64,000 nt of DNA from Pseudoxanthomonas sp. 3HH-4 (GTDB lineage: Bacteria; Pseudomonadota; Gammaproteobacteria; Xanthomonadales; Xanthomonadaceae). The notes under the pieces were generated by a model. The model saw only the letters and a program-made list of their open reading frames with translations. It made no database searches and had not been told where the DNA came from. The first letter of the stretch is position 1; every line of letters begins with the position of its first letter. Both the position numbers and the translations under genes were made by a program. Positions 10,010 through 18,024 of this stretch are shown here, piece after piece. The stretch covers positions 310,001 through 374,000 of the forward strand of contig NZ_VFPB01000005.1 of assembly GCF_006716465.1 (NCBI RefSeq). Reading direction: 5' to 3'.

Positions 10010-12040
10010 TCACGGTGTAACCCTCCAGTCGGCGCCCGTTCGCGGGTCGACCTTGAGCTGTTGGTTGTAGTTGGCCGATCTCCATATGACGTTCTGCCCA
10101 TTGGAGGGATTGCGCCACAGGAGGTCGTCCTTCCCGTCACCGTCGTAGTCGCCGGCTGCCACGACCTGCCAGGCGAGGTTGGTCACGCTGGTGAGTGAGA
10201 TCTTGCTGGTGGCATTGCCTCCCGGCCATAGCTCATTGGCTCCCGTGGTTGCATGGCGCCAGACCACGTCATCCCGGCCATCGCCGTCGAAGTCGCCGGA
10301 TCCCGCGACTCTCCAGGCCGTCATCGCCGGGGTCATCGGCTGCTGGGCTTCATAGTTGCCGGCTTTCCAGATGGTGTTGGCGCCCGTGCTGGTGTTGCGC
10401 CAAAGGACGTCGTCCCGACCATCGCCGTCGAAGTCGCCGATGTCCGCGACCTGCCACTTGTTTCCGGATACGCCCATTACGGATTGCTGCGTAGTCGAGT
10501 CTCCGGAATGCCAGATGACGTTGGCGCCGGTACTGGCGTTGCGCCAGAAAATGTCGTCCCTGCCATCGAAATTGAAGTCTCCTATCCCGGCCACCGCCCA
10601 CTGGGTATTGGTAACGGTAGTGACGGGAATCTGCCAGGCATAGTCGCCGCCTTTCCAGATCGCATTGGCGCCGGTGGTGCTGTTGCGCCACAGCAGGTCG
10701 GAAGAGCCGTCCCCATCGAAATCCCCGCGACCGGCGACGGTCCACGCCCTGTCCGTGACCGTGCGCAGGCTGCGCTGGGTCTGGGCGTTGGCCGAGTACC
10801 ACAAGGAGCCCTGTCCGTTGCCCCGATTGTGCCAGGCAATGTCCGATCGCTCGTCGCCGTTGTAGTCGGCCCTGATGCGGAGTACGCAGATTCCTCGGCC
10901 GATTGCGATGGCCCCAGTCAGCGCTACAGCCATGTCGGCACAATCATCGCCGTCGATGCGACCAAGGGCGATGGCGTTGGCGTGCCCGGCGAAGCCAGTG
11001 GCTGTCGAGAGCCTCTCGCTCTCAAGTCGGCCATCCTCGTTCAGCAGCCAGCCGACGGCATTGAACTCGAAATGCCCGGCAGCCAGGTCCTCGTCTCCAT
11101 CTCCATCCACATCGTGGGCACGGAGTGCCGTCGTACTGTCATGGAGAGGCAGGCTGGTCGAGAGCTCAAAAAAGCCCGTGTTTTGGCGGCGGTAGACGTA
11201 GAGGCGGGCATCCGGCTGGTTGTAGGGGTTCGCGGTGACAATCTCGGTTGCACCATCTCCATCGATATCTAGGGCCTCGATCGAGGCCGGCCAGACGGTC
11301 ATGCCTCTTGGATGTGGGTAGGCGCGCGCAGTGAGCAGGTTGCCATACCCATCGTTCTCGTGAACGAAAAAGCTGTTGACGGACGAGGCGGTAATCAGGA
11401 AATCCGGCGCTCCGTCGCCGGTCACGTCCTTCAACTGCATCTGCTTGTAACTGTCCGTGTAGTTGCCGGCAGGTGTCGGCACGTAGACGCTGTTACGGAA
11501 GCCCGCTGCGTCCGTGCCCAGGAATACGTTCGCGGACGTCTTCCAGTCATGGCAAATGACGTCCGTGTTGCCATCGCTGTTCAGGTCGCCGGACACCGCA
11601 TAGCGGCATTCGTTAATCCCTTCATGGGGTGTGAGGGAGAACTGGCCTGGTACCGTCTCTCGCAGGACTGCAATGCCCTTGAGTTTGCCTACTATGATTT
11701 CGGCCTTCCCGTCATGGTCGAGATCTTCCAGCAGGATGGGATTGCTTTCGACGAAGCCGCGGTAAGTGGGTATCTGCAGCGGAGTAGCCTGGAACGAGCC
11801 GTTCCGGTTGATGAAAACCGAGACAAGATGCGCGAACGCGCCGTCCAGATATTGCTCGCTGCGCGACGTCGCGACGATATCGTCCAATCCATCGCCATTC
11901 ACGTCGCCCAGCGCCACATTGGCGATCACTTGTCCAGGAAGATTCAAGTTCTGGGACAGAAAAAGACGATACTCAGTCGCCGACACACAGCAACAAGCGG
12001 AAGCTAACAGGCCCCCGCCTATCAATTTCAGTGTATTCAC
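10010..12040 (-). CDS. Secreted FG-GAP/VCBS repeat protein B
   Basis: This 676-residue paralogue of the gene just downstream is read from GTG 12040, giving the signal-like MNTLKLIGGGLLASACCCVS; an ATG start with a hydrophobic stretch is not available. Seven N-terminal FG-GAP-like blades (GDVNGDGLDD, EDLDHDGKAE, KDVTGDGAPD, HDVDGDGDED and others) share layout but not close sequence with protein A. The C-terminal six-blade domain is the same as in protein A except for one residue within the repeat and the last two residues (TP here, VR in A). The gap to protein A is 41 bp, so the two are probably co-transcribed. Role unknown; a calcium-dependent extracellular or surface role is inferred. Confidence 0.85.
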   Translation of the reverse strand: MNTLKLIGGGLLASACCCVSATEYRLFLSQNLNLPGQVIANVALGDVNGDGLDDIVATSRSEQYLDGAFAHLVSVFINRNGSFQATPLQIPTYRGFVESNPILLEDLDHDGKAEIIVGKLKGIAVLRETVPGQFSLTPHEGINECRYAVSGDLNSDGNTDVICHDWKTSANVFLGTDAAGFRNSVYVPTPAGNYTDSYKQMQLKDVTGDGAPDFLITASSVNSFFVHENDGYGNLLTARAYPHPRGMTVWPASIEALDIDGDGATEIVTANPYNQPDARLYVYRRQNTGFFELSTSLPLHDSTTALRAHDVDGDGDEDLAAGHFEFNAVGWLLNEDGRLESERLSTATGFAGHANAIALGRIDGDDCADMAVALTGAIAIGRGICVLRIRADYNGDERSDIAWHNRGNGQGSLWYSANAQTQRSLRTVTDRAWTVAGRGDFDGDGSSDLLWRNSTTGANAIWKGGDYAWQIPVTTVTNTQWAVAGIGDFNFDGRDDIFWRNASTGANVIWHSGDSTTQQSVMGVSGNKWQVADIGDFDGDGRDDVLWRNTSTGANTIWKAGNYEAQQPMTPAMTAWRVAGSGDFDGDGRDDVVWRHATTGANELWPGGNATSKISLTSVTNLAWQVVAAGDYDGDGKDDLLWRNPSNGQNVIWRSANYNQQLKVDPRTGADWRVTP
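10019..10870. repeat. 852-bp direct repeat, copy 2
   Basis: This is the second copy of the segment at 7959-8810. It encodes the C-terminal six-blade domain of VCBS protein B. The left border lies 9 bp inside the gene's stop codon end and the right border at the start of the first DYNGDERSD blade, so the duplicated unit coincides with a protein domain. Confidence 0.95.
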
Positions 12041-12112
12041 GTTGTACGCACCCCTGCGATCGGCCCTATGGAGCCGGGGGCCAATATAGCGTACCGCCCT
12101 CCGTGCAAGGGG

Positions 12113-12139
12113 GCGGCCACCCAACCTCTGGGTGGCCGC
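12113..12139. terminator. Perfect 11-bp stem hairpin after dps
   Basis: GCGGCCACCCA (12113-12123) pairs exactly with TGGGTGGCCGC (12129-12139) around a five-base loop. It lies just past the dps stop and before the VCBS protein B start, both on the minus strand. There is no clear T-run, so it could be a factor-assisted terminator or a REP-like element rather than a classical intrinsic terminator. Confidence 0.5.
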
Positions 12140-12152
12140 TACGGGACGAGGG

Positions 12153-12707
12153 CTACTGCAATAGCGAACGCAGCATCCAGGCGTACTTCTCGTGGGTCTG
12201 CAGGCGCTGCGTCAGCAGGTCCTCGGTCGGCGCGTCATCGGCGTCGTCGGCGATGTCCAGCACCTTGCGCGCGGTGCGGCACACGGCCTCGTTGCCGATC
12301 ACCAGCTGGCGGACCATCTCGCGCCAGTCGGCGCTGTCGGTCAGGCCCGGTTCTTCGGGAATCGAGGTCAGGTTCACGAACTCGCGGTATGAACCCGGTG
12401 CGTTGAACCCCAGCGCGCGGATGCGCTCGGCGATCTCGTCCAGCGCCATCCACTGCTCGGTGTACTGCGTCTCGAACATCGTATGCAGCGAATTGAACAT
12501 CGCGCCGGTGATGTTCCAGTGGAAATTGTGGGTCTTCAGGTAAAGCGTGTAGCTGTCGGCCAGGAAACGCGACAGGCCGTCGGCGATCTTCTTGCGTTCG
12601 CCTCCGCTGATCCCGATATCGATGTTCGGCGCCGACGGGGCCGATGCGAGCGGCGCGGTGACGGGCGCGGCCTTGGTTTTGGCGGGCTTTGTCTTCGGCT
12701 TGGCCAT
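12153..12707 (-). CDS. dps: Dps-family DNA-binding ferritin
   Basis: This 184-residue protein has a Lys/Ala/Pro-rich N-terminal tail (MAKPKTKPAKTKAAPVTAPL) followed by a ferritin-like four-helix domain. The THNFHWNITG segment and the downstream LDEIAERIRALG helix hold the ferroxidase-site histidine and acidic residues shared between subunits. Dps dodecamers oxidise and store iron and, through lysine-rich tails, can coat DNA during starvation or peroxide stress. The start at 12707 is set by AGGAGAA five to six bases upstream; the open frame extends further 5' without a better start. It is divergent from hrpA. Confidence 0.92.
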   Translation of the reverse strand: MAKPKTKPAKTKAAPVTAPLASAPSAPNIDIGISGGERKKIADGLSRFLADSYTLYLKTHNFHWNITGAMFNSLHTMFETQYTEQWMALDEIAERIRALGFNAPGSYREFVNLTSIPEEPGLTDSADWREMVRQLVIGNEAVCRTARKVLDIADDADDAPTEDLLTQRLQTHEKYAWMLRSLLQ

Positions 12708-12728
12708 GCGGATTCTCCTGAGGGTGGG

Positions 12729-12757
12729 TTGAGACGGCACAATAGACACACTAGAAC
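12729..12757 (+). promoter_or_regulatory. Possible sigma-70 promoter for hrpA
   Basis: TTGAGA (12729-12734) and TAGAAC (12752-12757) are separated by 17 bases and point at hrpA. They lie in the 90-bp divergent region shared with dps. The match to consensus is moderate and there is no experimental support. Confidence 0.3.
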
Positions 12758-12797
12758 ATGTGGCGTGAGCAAAAAGTTTCAAGCGCTTGCTGTAAAG

Positions 12798-15700
12798 ATG
12801 ATGATGTCCCGCGACCCTTCCCCTGCCAGCCCCGACCGTGCCGCCCTCGATCAGGCGCGGCGATCGTTCGACCGCGCCCTGAGCCGTGATCGCGGCCGCC
12901 TGCACGGGCTGTGGTCACGCTGGCAGGGCAAGCCGGCCGATGCCGGCTTACGGCAGGCCTTCGAACAGGCATTGAATGCGTCCATCGCCACCCGCGAACG
13001 CCGCAAGTCCTCCGTGCCGGCCGTGACGCTGGATGAGTCCCTGCCGATCGCCCGCGAGGGCGAGCGCATCATCGAGTTGATCCGCAACCACCAGGTGGTG
13101 GTGATCGCGGGCGAAACCGGGTCGGGCAAGACCACCCAGCTGCCCAAGCTGTGCCTCGCGGCCGGGCGCGGCGTGGCCGGCATGATCGGCTGCACCCAGC
13201 CGCGCCGGATCGCGGCCCGCGCAGTGGCGCGGCGCGTGGTAGAGGAGCTGAAGACCGAGGTGGGGCGGGGCGTGGGCTTCCAGGTGCGCTTCAACGACCA
13301 AGTCGGCGAGGACACCCACATCAAGTTCATGACCGACGGCATCCTGCTGGCGGAAATCGCCAGCGATCGCTGGCTGTCGGCCTACGACACGATCATCGTC
13401 GACGAAGCGCACGAGCGCAGCCTCAACATCGACTTCCTGCTCGGCTACCTGAAGCAGCTGCTGCGCAAGCGCCGCGACCTGAAGGTCATTGTCACCTCGG
13501 CGACCATCGATACCGAACGCTTCGCGCGCCACTTCGACGATGCCCCGGTGATCAGCGTGGAAGGCCGCACCTACCCGGTGGAGGTCCGCTACCGGCCGCT
13601 GGAAGGAGAAGGGCACGAGGGCGAGGAAGACCGCGGCGGCGACCGCACGGTCAACGATGCCATCGTCGGCGCCGTCGACGAGATCACCCGGCTGGATGCG
13701 CGCGGCGACGTGCTGGTCTTCCTGCCCGGTGAGCGCGAGATCCGCGATGCGCACCAGGCGCTGGAGCGGCGCAAGTACCGGCAGACCGAGGTGCTGCCGC
13801 TGTATGCGCGCCTGTCCAACCAGGACCAGGACCGCGTGTTCAACCCGGGGCCGAACCGCCGGATCGTGCTGGCGACCAACGTGGCCGAGACCTCGCTGAC
13901 CGTGCCGCGTATCCGCTACGTGGTCGACCCCGGTTTCGCGCGCGTCAAACGCTACAGTCCGCGGAACAAGCTGGACCGCCTGCACATCGAGCCCATTTCG
14001 CAGGCCAGCGCCAATCAGCGCAAGGGGCGCTGCGGACGCATCGCCGAAGGCATCTGCTACCGGCTGTATGCGGAATCCGATTTCCAGTCGCGTGCCGAGT
14101 TCACCGATCCCGAGATCCGTCGCTCCAGCCTGGGCGGGGTGATCCTGCGCATGCTGCAGCTGGGGCTGGGCCGGATCGAGGACTTCCCGTTCCTGGAAGC
14201 ACCGGACGAGCGTGCGGTTGCCGATGGCTGGCAGCAGTTGGCCGAGCTGGGCGCGATCGACGGCGGACGCCGCATGACCGCCATCGGCAGGCAGATGGCG
14301 CGGCTGCCGGTGGACGTGAAGCTTGCCCGCATGCTGGTGGCCGCGCAGACCGCGGGCTGTCTGCGGCCGATGCTGGTGATCGCTTCCTTCCTCGGTATCC
14401 AGGACCCGCGTGAGCGACCCGCGGATGCACGCGGTGCGGCCGACGCCGCGCATGCGCAGTTCGCCGATGGCCGCTCCGAATTCGTCGGCGTCCTGCGCCT
14501 GTGGGATGCCTATCGGCAGGCCCACGAAGACCTGACCCAGTCGAAGCTGCGCGACTGGTGCGGGCGCCATTTCCTGGGCTTCTTGCGCATGCGCGAGTGG
14601 CGCGAGCTGCATCGGCAGTTGCGCCTGCTGTGCGAGGAGCTGGGCTGGAAAGAAGAAGATGCTGATGCTTCGATGGCGCCGTTGCTGGACGGTAGCCGTG
14701 CGCCGCCGGTCGCGCGCGATGACGTGGCGGCCGTAAAGGCCACACGTGGCCAGTTGCACCGCGCCGCACGATTGGCCCGCGAAGGGAAGGCCGATGTCGC
14801 ACCTGCGCCGGTGGCGGCGCGCGCGCAGCAGGACCAGGCGCCAGCCGCTGGCGGCTACAGCGAACGCGCGCGCGCCAGCGCCTACCAGACCTTGCACCGC
14901 GCGCTGATCGCCGGCCTGCCGACGCAGATCGGCCATCGCACCGAAAAGGGCGACTTCCAGGCGCCGCGGCAGCGCCGCTTCCTGCCGTTTCCCGGTTCGG
15001 CACTGTCCAAGCGACCGCCGCCGTGGCTGTTGGCGGCCAACCTGCTGGACACGCAGAAGGTGTGGGGCATGACCCTGGCGGCGATCGAACCGGACTGGGT
15101 GATCGCCGAACTGTCGCACCTGCTGCTGCGCAAGCATTTCGATCCGCACTGGTCGCGCGCGCAGGGCCAGGTGCTGGCCTCCGAGCAGATCAGCCTGTTC
15201 GGACTGGTGCTGGCGCCGAAGAAGCCGGTGCACTACGGCGGCATCGCGCCGGGCGAGGCGCACGACATCTTCGTACGCCAGGCCCTGGTCACGGGCGAGA
15301 TCAATACGCGCGCCGCGTTCGTGGCTGACAACCTGAAGACGCTGGAGCAGGCCCGCGAGGAAGAAGCCAAGCTGCGACGCGCCGGCCTGGTCGCCGACGA
15401 GGACTGGCAGGCGCGCTGGTACCTCGACCGCGTGCCGTCCGACCTCCATTCCGCCGCCGGCCTGGATGCCTGGTGGAAGGCACTGCCGGCAGACAAGCGT
15501 CGCGCATTGCACTGGTCACTCGTGGATCTGTTGCCCGGCGAAGGCAGCGAGGAGGATCGCTATCCGAAGTATTTGGCCCTCGGCGATGCGCGGCTGCCGT
15601 TGCACTACAAGTTCGAGCCGGGTGCGGCTGATGACGGCGTGACGCTGGAAGTGCCATTGCACCTGCTCAATGCGCTCGACCCGGCGCGGCTGTCTTGGCT

Positions 15701-16922
15701 GGCACCGGGGTTCGTCGCCGACAAGGCGGCCGGCCTGATCCGCAGCCTGCCCAAGGCGATGCGGCGCAACTATGTGCCGGCGCCGGATTTCGCGCGGGCA
15801 TTTTTCGAGGCGTTTCCGAAGCCGAGCGCCGACGACATGCGCGGCGAACTCGCGCGCTTCCTGTCGCGCGCCACCGGCGTGGCCGTGACCGCCCTCGATT
15901 TCTACGAAACCGCGCTGGAGCCGCACCTGCGCATGAACCTGCGCCTGCGCGAAGACCCGCGTGGTGGCGGTGAAGGCCGCGTGCTGGCCGAGTCGCGCGA
16001 TCTTGAGGACTTGCGTGCGCGCTTCGGTGATCGCGCCGGGCAGGCGTTCGCCGCGCGTGCGGGCCGCGAGATGGCCGCGACGGGTCTGCGCGAGTTCCCT
16101 GCGCAGGCGATTCCGCTGCAGGTGCCGGGCGAGGCGGGCGTGCCCGCCTATCCCGCGTTGCGCGATGACGGTGAGAGCGTGGCCCTGCACGTGTTCGCCG
16201 ACCGCGCGCAGGCGCAGGCCGCGCATCCGCTTGGCGTGCGTCGCCTGCTGGAATTCGCGCTGGCCGACAAGATGAAGCAGGCGCGCAAGCAGTTGCCGGT
16301 GTCGCCTAAGACAGGGTTGCTGTATGCCAGCATCGAATCGCAGGAGCGCCTGCGTGGCGACATCGTCGATGCCGCGCTCAATGCGGTCCTTGTCGAGGGG
16401 CTGGAAAGCATCCGCGATCGTGCCGCGTTCGAGCAGCGTCGCGAGGATGCCGGCAGGCGCCTTTTCGGCGAAGCGATGGAGCGACTGAAGCTGGCGGACG
16501 CCATCCTGTCCGCCGTGGCGGAGCTGAAGCCGCAGCTGGAGGCGCCGCTGATGGGATGGGCGCGCGGCAACCTGGATGACCTGCGCGAGCAACTGGCGGC
16601 GCTGGTGCATCCGGGCTTCCTGCGCGAGACGCCCGCCGATGCGCTGGCGCAACTGCCACGTTACCTGAAGGCGATGACGCTGCGTGCCGAACGTGCCAAA
16701 CGCGATCCGGCGCGCGACCAGGCACGGATGCTCGAACTCAAGCCCTTCGTGGATGCCTTGCAGGGCGCCTATGCGTCCGGTGTGGCGCATGACGCCGGCT
16801 GGCAGGCGTTGCGGTGGGAACTGGAAGAACTGCGGGTGTCCGTGTTCGCCCAGGAGCTTGGCGCGCGCGCGGGCGTGTCGCCGAAGAAGCTCGCGCAGCG
16901 CCTGCAGGCGCTGCGCGGTTGA
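12798..16922 (+). CDS. hrpA: ATP-dependent RNA helicase HrpA
   Basis: This DEAH-box RNA helicase of about 1374 residues is of normal HrpA length. The helicase core near the N-terminus shows motif I (GETGSGKTTQLPK), motif II (VDEAHERSLNIDFLLGYL), SAT in motif III (VTSATIDTERFARHF) and the motif VI region QRKGRCGRI. HA2 and OB-fold regions follow, then the long C-terminal DUF3418 region specific to HrpA. The start is uncertain: three consecutive ATG codons begin at 12798 with only a weak ribosome-binding site. E. coli HrpA rescues stalled or collided ribosomes; the same role is inferred here. Confidence 0.93.
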   Translation: MMMSRDPSPASPDRAALDQARRSFDRALSRDRGRLHGLWSRWQGKPADAGLRQAFEQALNASIATRERRKSSVPAVTLDESLPIAREGERIIELIRNHQVVVIAGETGSGKTTQLPKLCLAAGRGVAGMIGCTQPRRIAARAVARRVVEELKTEVGRGVGFQVRFNDQVGEDTHIKFMTDGILLAEIASDRWLSAYDTIIVDEAHERSLNIDFLLGYLKQLLRKRRDLKVIVTSATIDTERFARHFDDAPVISVEGRTYPVEVRYRPLEGEGHEGEEDRGGDRTVNDAIVGAVDEITRLDARGDVLVFLPGEREIRDAHQALERRKYRQTEVLPLYARLSNQDQDRVFNPGPNRRIVLATNVAETSLTVPRIRYVVDPGFARVKRYSPRNKLDRLHIEPISQASANQRKGRCGRIAEGICYRLYAESDFQSRAEFTDPEIRRSSLGGVILRMLQLGLGRIEDFPFLEAPDERAVADGWQQLAELGAIDGGRRMTAIGRQMARLPVDVKLARMLVAAQTAGCLRPMLVIASFLGIQDPRERPADARGAADAAHAQFADGRSEFVGVLRLWDAYRQAHEDLTQSKLRDWCGRHFLGFLRMREWRELHRQLRLLCEELGWKEEDADASMAPLLDGSRAPPVARDDVAAVKATRGQLHRAARLAREGKADVAPAPVAARAQQDQAPAAGGYSERARASAYQTLHRALIAGLPTQIGHRTEKGDFQAPRQRRFLPFPGSALSKRPPPWLLAANLLDTQKVWGMTLAAIEPDWVIAELSHLLLRKHFDPHWSRAQGQVLASEQISLFGLVLAPKKPVHYGGIAPGEAHDIFVRQALVTGEINTRAAFVADNLKTLEQAREEEAKLRRAGLVADEDWQARWYLDRVPSDLHSAAGLDAWWKALPADKRRALHWSLVDLLPGEGSEEDRYPKYLALGDARLPLHYKFEPGAADDGVTLEVPLHLLNALDPARLSWLAPGFVADKAAGLIRSLPKAMRRNYVPAPDFARAFFEAFPKPSADDMRGELARFLSRATGVAVTALDFYETALEPHLRMNLRLREDPRGGGEGRVLAESRDLEDLRARFGDRAGQAFAARAGREMAATGLREFPAQAIPLQVPGEAGVPAYPALRDDGESVALHVFADRAQAQAAHPLGVRRLLEFALADKMKQARKQLPVSPKTGLLYASIESQERLRGDIVDAALNAVLVEGLESIRDRAAFEQRREDAGRRLFGEAMERLKLADAILSAVAELKPQLEAPLMGWARGNLDDLREQLAALVHPGFLRETPADALAQLPRYLKAMTLRAERAKRDPARDQARMLELKPFVDALQGAYASGVAHDAGWQALRWELEELRVSVFAQELGARAGVSPKKLAQRLQALRG

Positions 16923-16937
16923 TGCACGTCGCGGACG

Positions 16938-17414
16938 TCAGTCGATGCGGGTGACCTTGGGCCTGGGTACATGTCCCTCGACCTGCAGGTACCAGCCGCC
17001 CACGAGTCCCGGCGTGATGGTCACGTTCGCGTTGGAGATGCGCTTCATCGAGGTGTAGTCGCCCTCGGTGACGCGCCAACGCTGGCCGTTGGCGAGGGTT
17101 AACTCCGTGCCGCGGGTCCAGCCTCGCAACTCGCCCACCAGTGCGCTGGAGATGGATTTGACGCCTTCGTCCGAGAACGAAGCGCCGCGCACCTTCGTGG
17201 CGCTGTCTTCGCGTGCGGCCTTCACGACGGCTTGCTGGTCGTCGCTGAGCAGGCGGTTGAGCAGGTCGAGCTGTTGCCCGGTCAACTGGTCCAGGCCGGT
17301 GGCTTTCATCTGGTCCGCGGACAGCCGCTTCTCGATGGCGACGTACTCGCGGGCCTGCAGGGGCAGGGTAGCGGCGAACAGTGCGGCGAGCAGGAAAAGG
17401 CGGTTCGGGCGCAT
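16938..17414 (-). CDS. Small exported protein, paralogue 2
   Basis: This 158-residue protein has a signal peptide (MRPNRLFLLAALFAATLPLQA) and starts at 17414 behind GAGG with six-base spacing. The mature part has a predicted helical N-terminal segment (TGLDQLTGQQLDLLNRLLSDDQQ) and a beta-rich C-terminus (TLANGQRWRVTEGDYTSMK, VTITPGLVGGWYLQVEG). It shares this two-part layout, the LTxAxLxxLxxxL-like helix and the LANGQxW motif with the gene immediately upstream. No named family is recognised; the C-terminal part looks like a small SH3-like barrel. A periplasmic location is inferred. Confidence 0.75.
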   Translation of the reverse strand: MRPNRLFLLAALFAATLPLQAREYVAIEKRLSADQMKATGLDQLTGQQLDLLNRLLSDDQQAVVKAAREDSATKVRGASFSDEGVKSISSALVGELRGWTRGTELTLANGQRWRVTEGDYTSMKRISNANVTITPGLVGGWYLQVEGHVPRPKVTRID

Positions 17415-17434
17415 GGGCATCCTCGAGGTGGGCA

Positions 17435-17953
17435 TCACTTGATGCGGCGGACGGGGGCGGCGGTGTTGTAGCCGTCGATCTTCAGGAACCACTTGTTGCC
17501 GAAGCGGGAGGGCGTGATGTTCACGGTGGGGTCCTGGCGACGCACCCCGGCCAGGGAGACCGCTTCGACCTGCTCCCAGACCTGTCCGTTGGCGAGCGTG
17601 TACTGGCGGCCCTGAGCGAAGCCGCTGAAGGCCCCCACGATGGTGCTCTTGATGGGTTCGGCGGTGCCGAAATCGAAGAAGCCGCGCGTCTCCTGTTCAA
17701 CTTCCTTGCGGCCTTCCTGCTTGGCCTGCTGTACGGCCTGCGCCGTCTGCTGGCCGATGCGACGCTGCAACCATTCGTCCAGCGCGGCGAGTTCGGCGGG
17801 ACTGAGCTTGTCCAGGCCGGCCGCCTTGAACTCCGTGTCGGTCATCGCCTCGCGCAGCTTGCCCAGCTGCGCGTCCTTCGCGGCGTCCTGCGCGAACACC
17901 GGCGATGTGGCCACCAGTAGTGCGATGGACAGAAACAAGCGGCTCATCTTCAT
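17435..17953 (-). CDS. Small exported protein, paralogue 1
   Basis: This 172-residue protein starts at 17953 (AAGGGA six bases upstream) with the signal peptide MKMSRLFLSIALLVATSPVFA. A helical region (AAGLDKLSPAELAALDEWLQ) is followed by a charged Gln/Glu/Lys-rich coiled segment and a beta-rich C-terminus with YTLANGQVWEQVE and VNITPSRFGNKWFLKIDG. It is a paralogue of the downstream gene, 20 bp away, and the two very likely form one transcript. Function unknown; the pair probably arose by tandem duplication followed by divergence. Confidence 0.75.
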   Translation of the reverse strand: MKMSRLFLSIALLVATSPVFAQDAAKDAQLGKLREAMTDTEFKAAGLDKLSPAELAALDEWLQRRIGQQTAQAVQQAKQEGRKEVEQETRGFFDFGTAEPIKSTIVGAFSGFAQGRQYTLANGQVWEQVEAVSLAGVRRQDPTVNITPSRFGNKWFLKIDGYNTAAPVRRIK

Positions 17954-18024
17954 GGTTGTTCCCTTGGGCGACTGGCCGGTAGTGTAGTCATTCTGGCGGC
18001 GACTGACCGCCACGCCGAATCCCG

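Noticed and set aside
12113..12139. Classical intrinsic terminator after dps
   Set aside because: The hairpin is perfect but no run of T follows on the minus strand; it is kept only as a hairpin with uncertain role.
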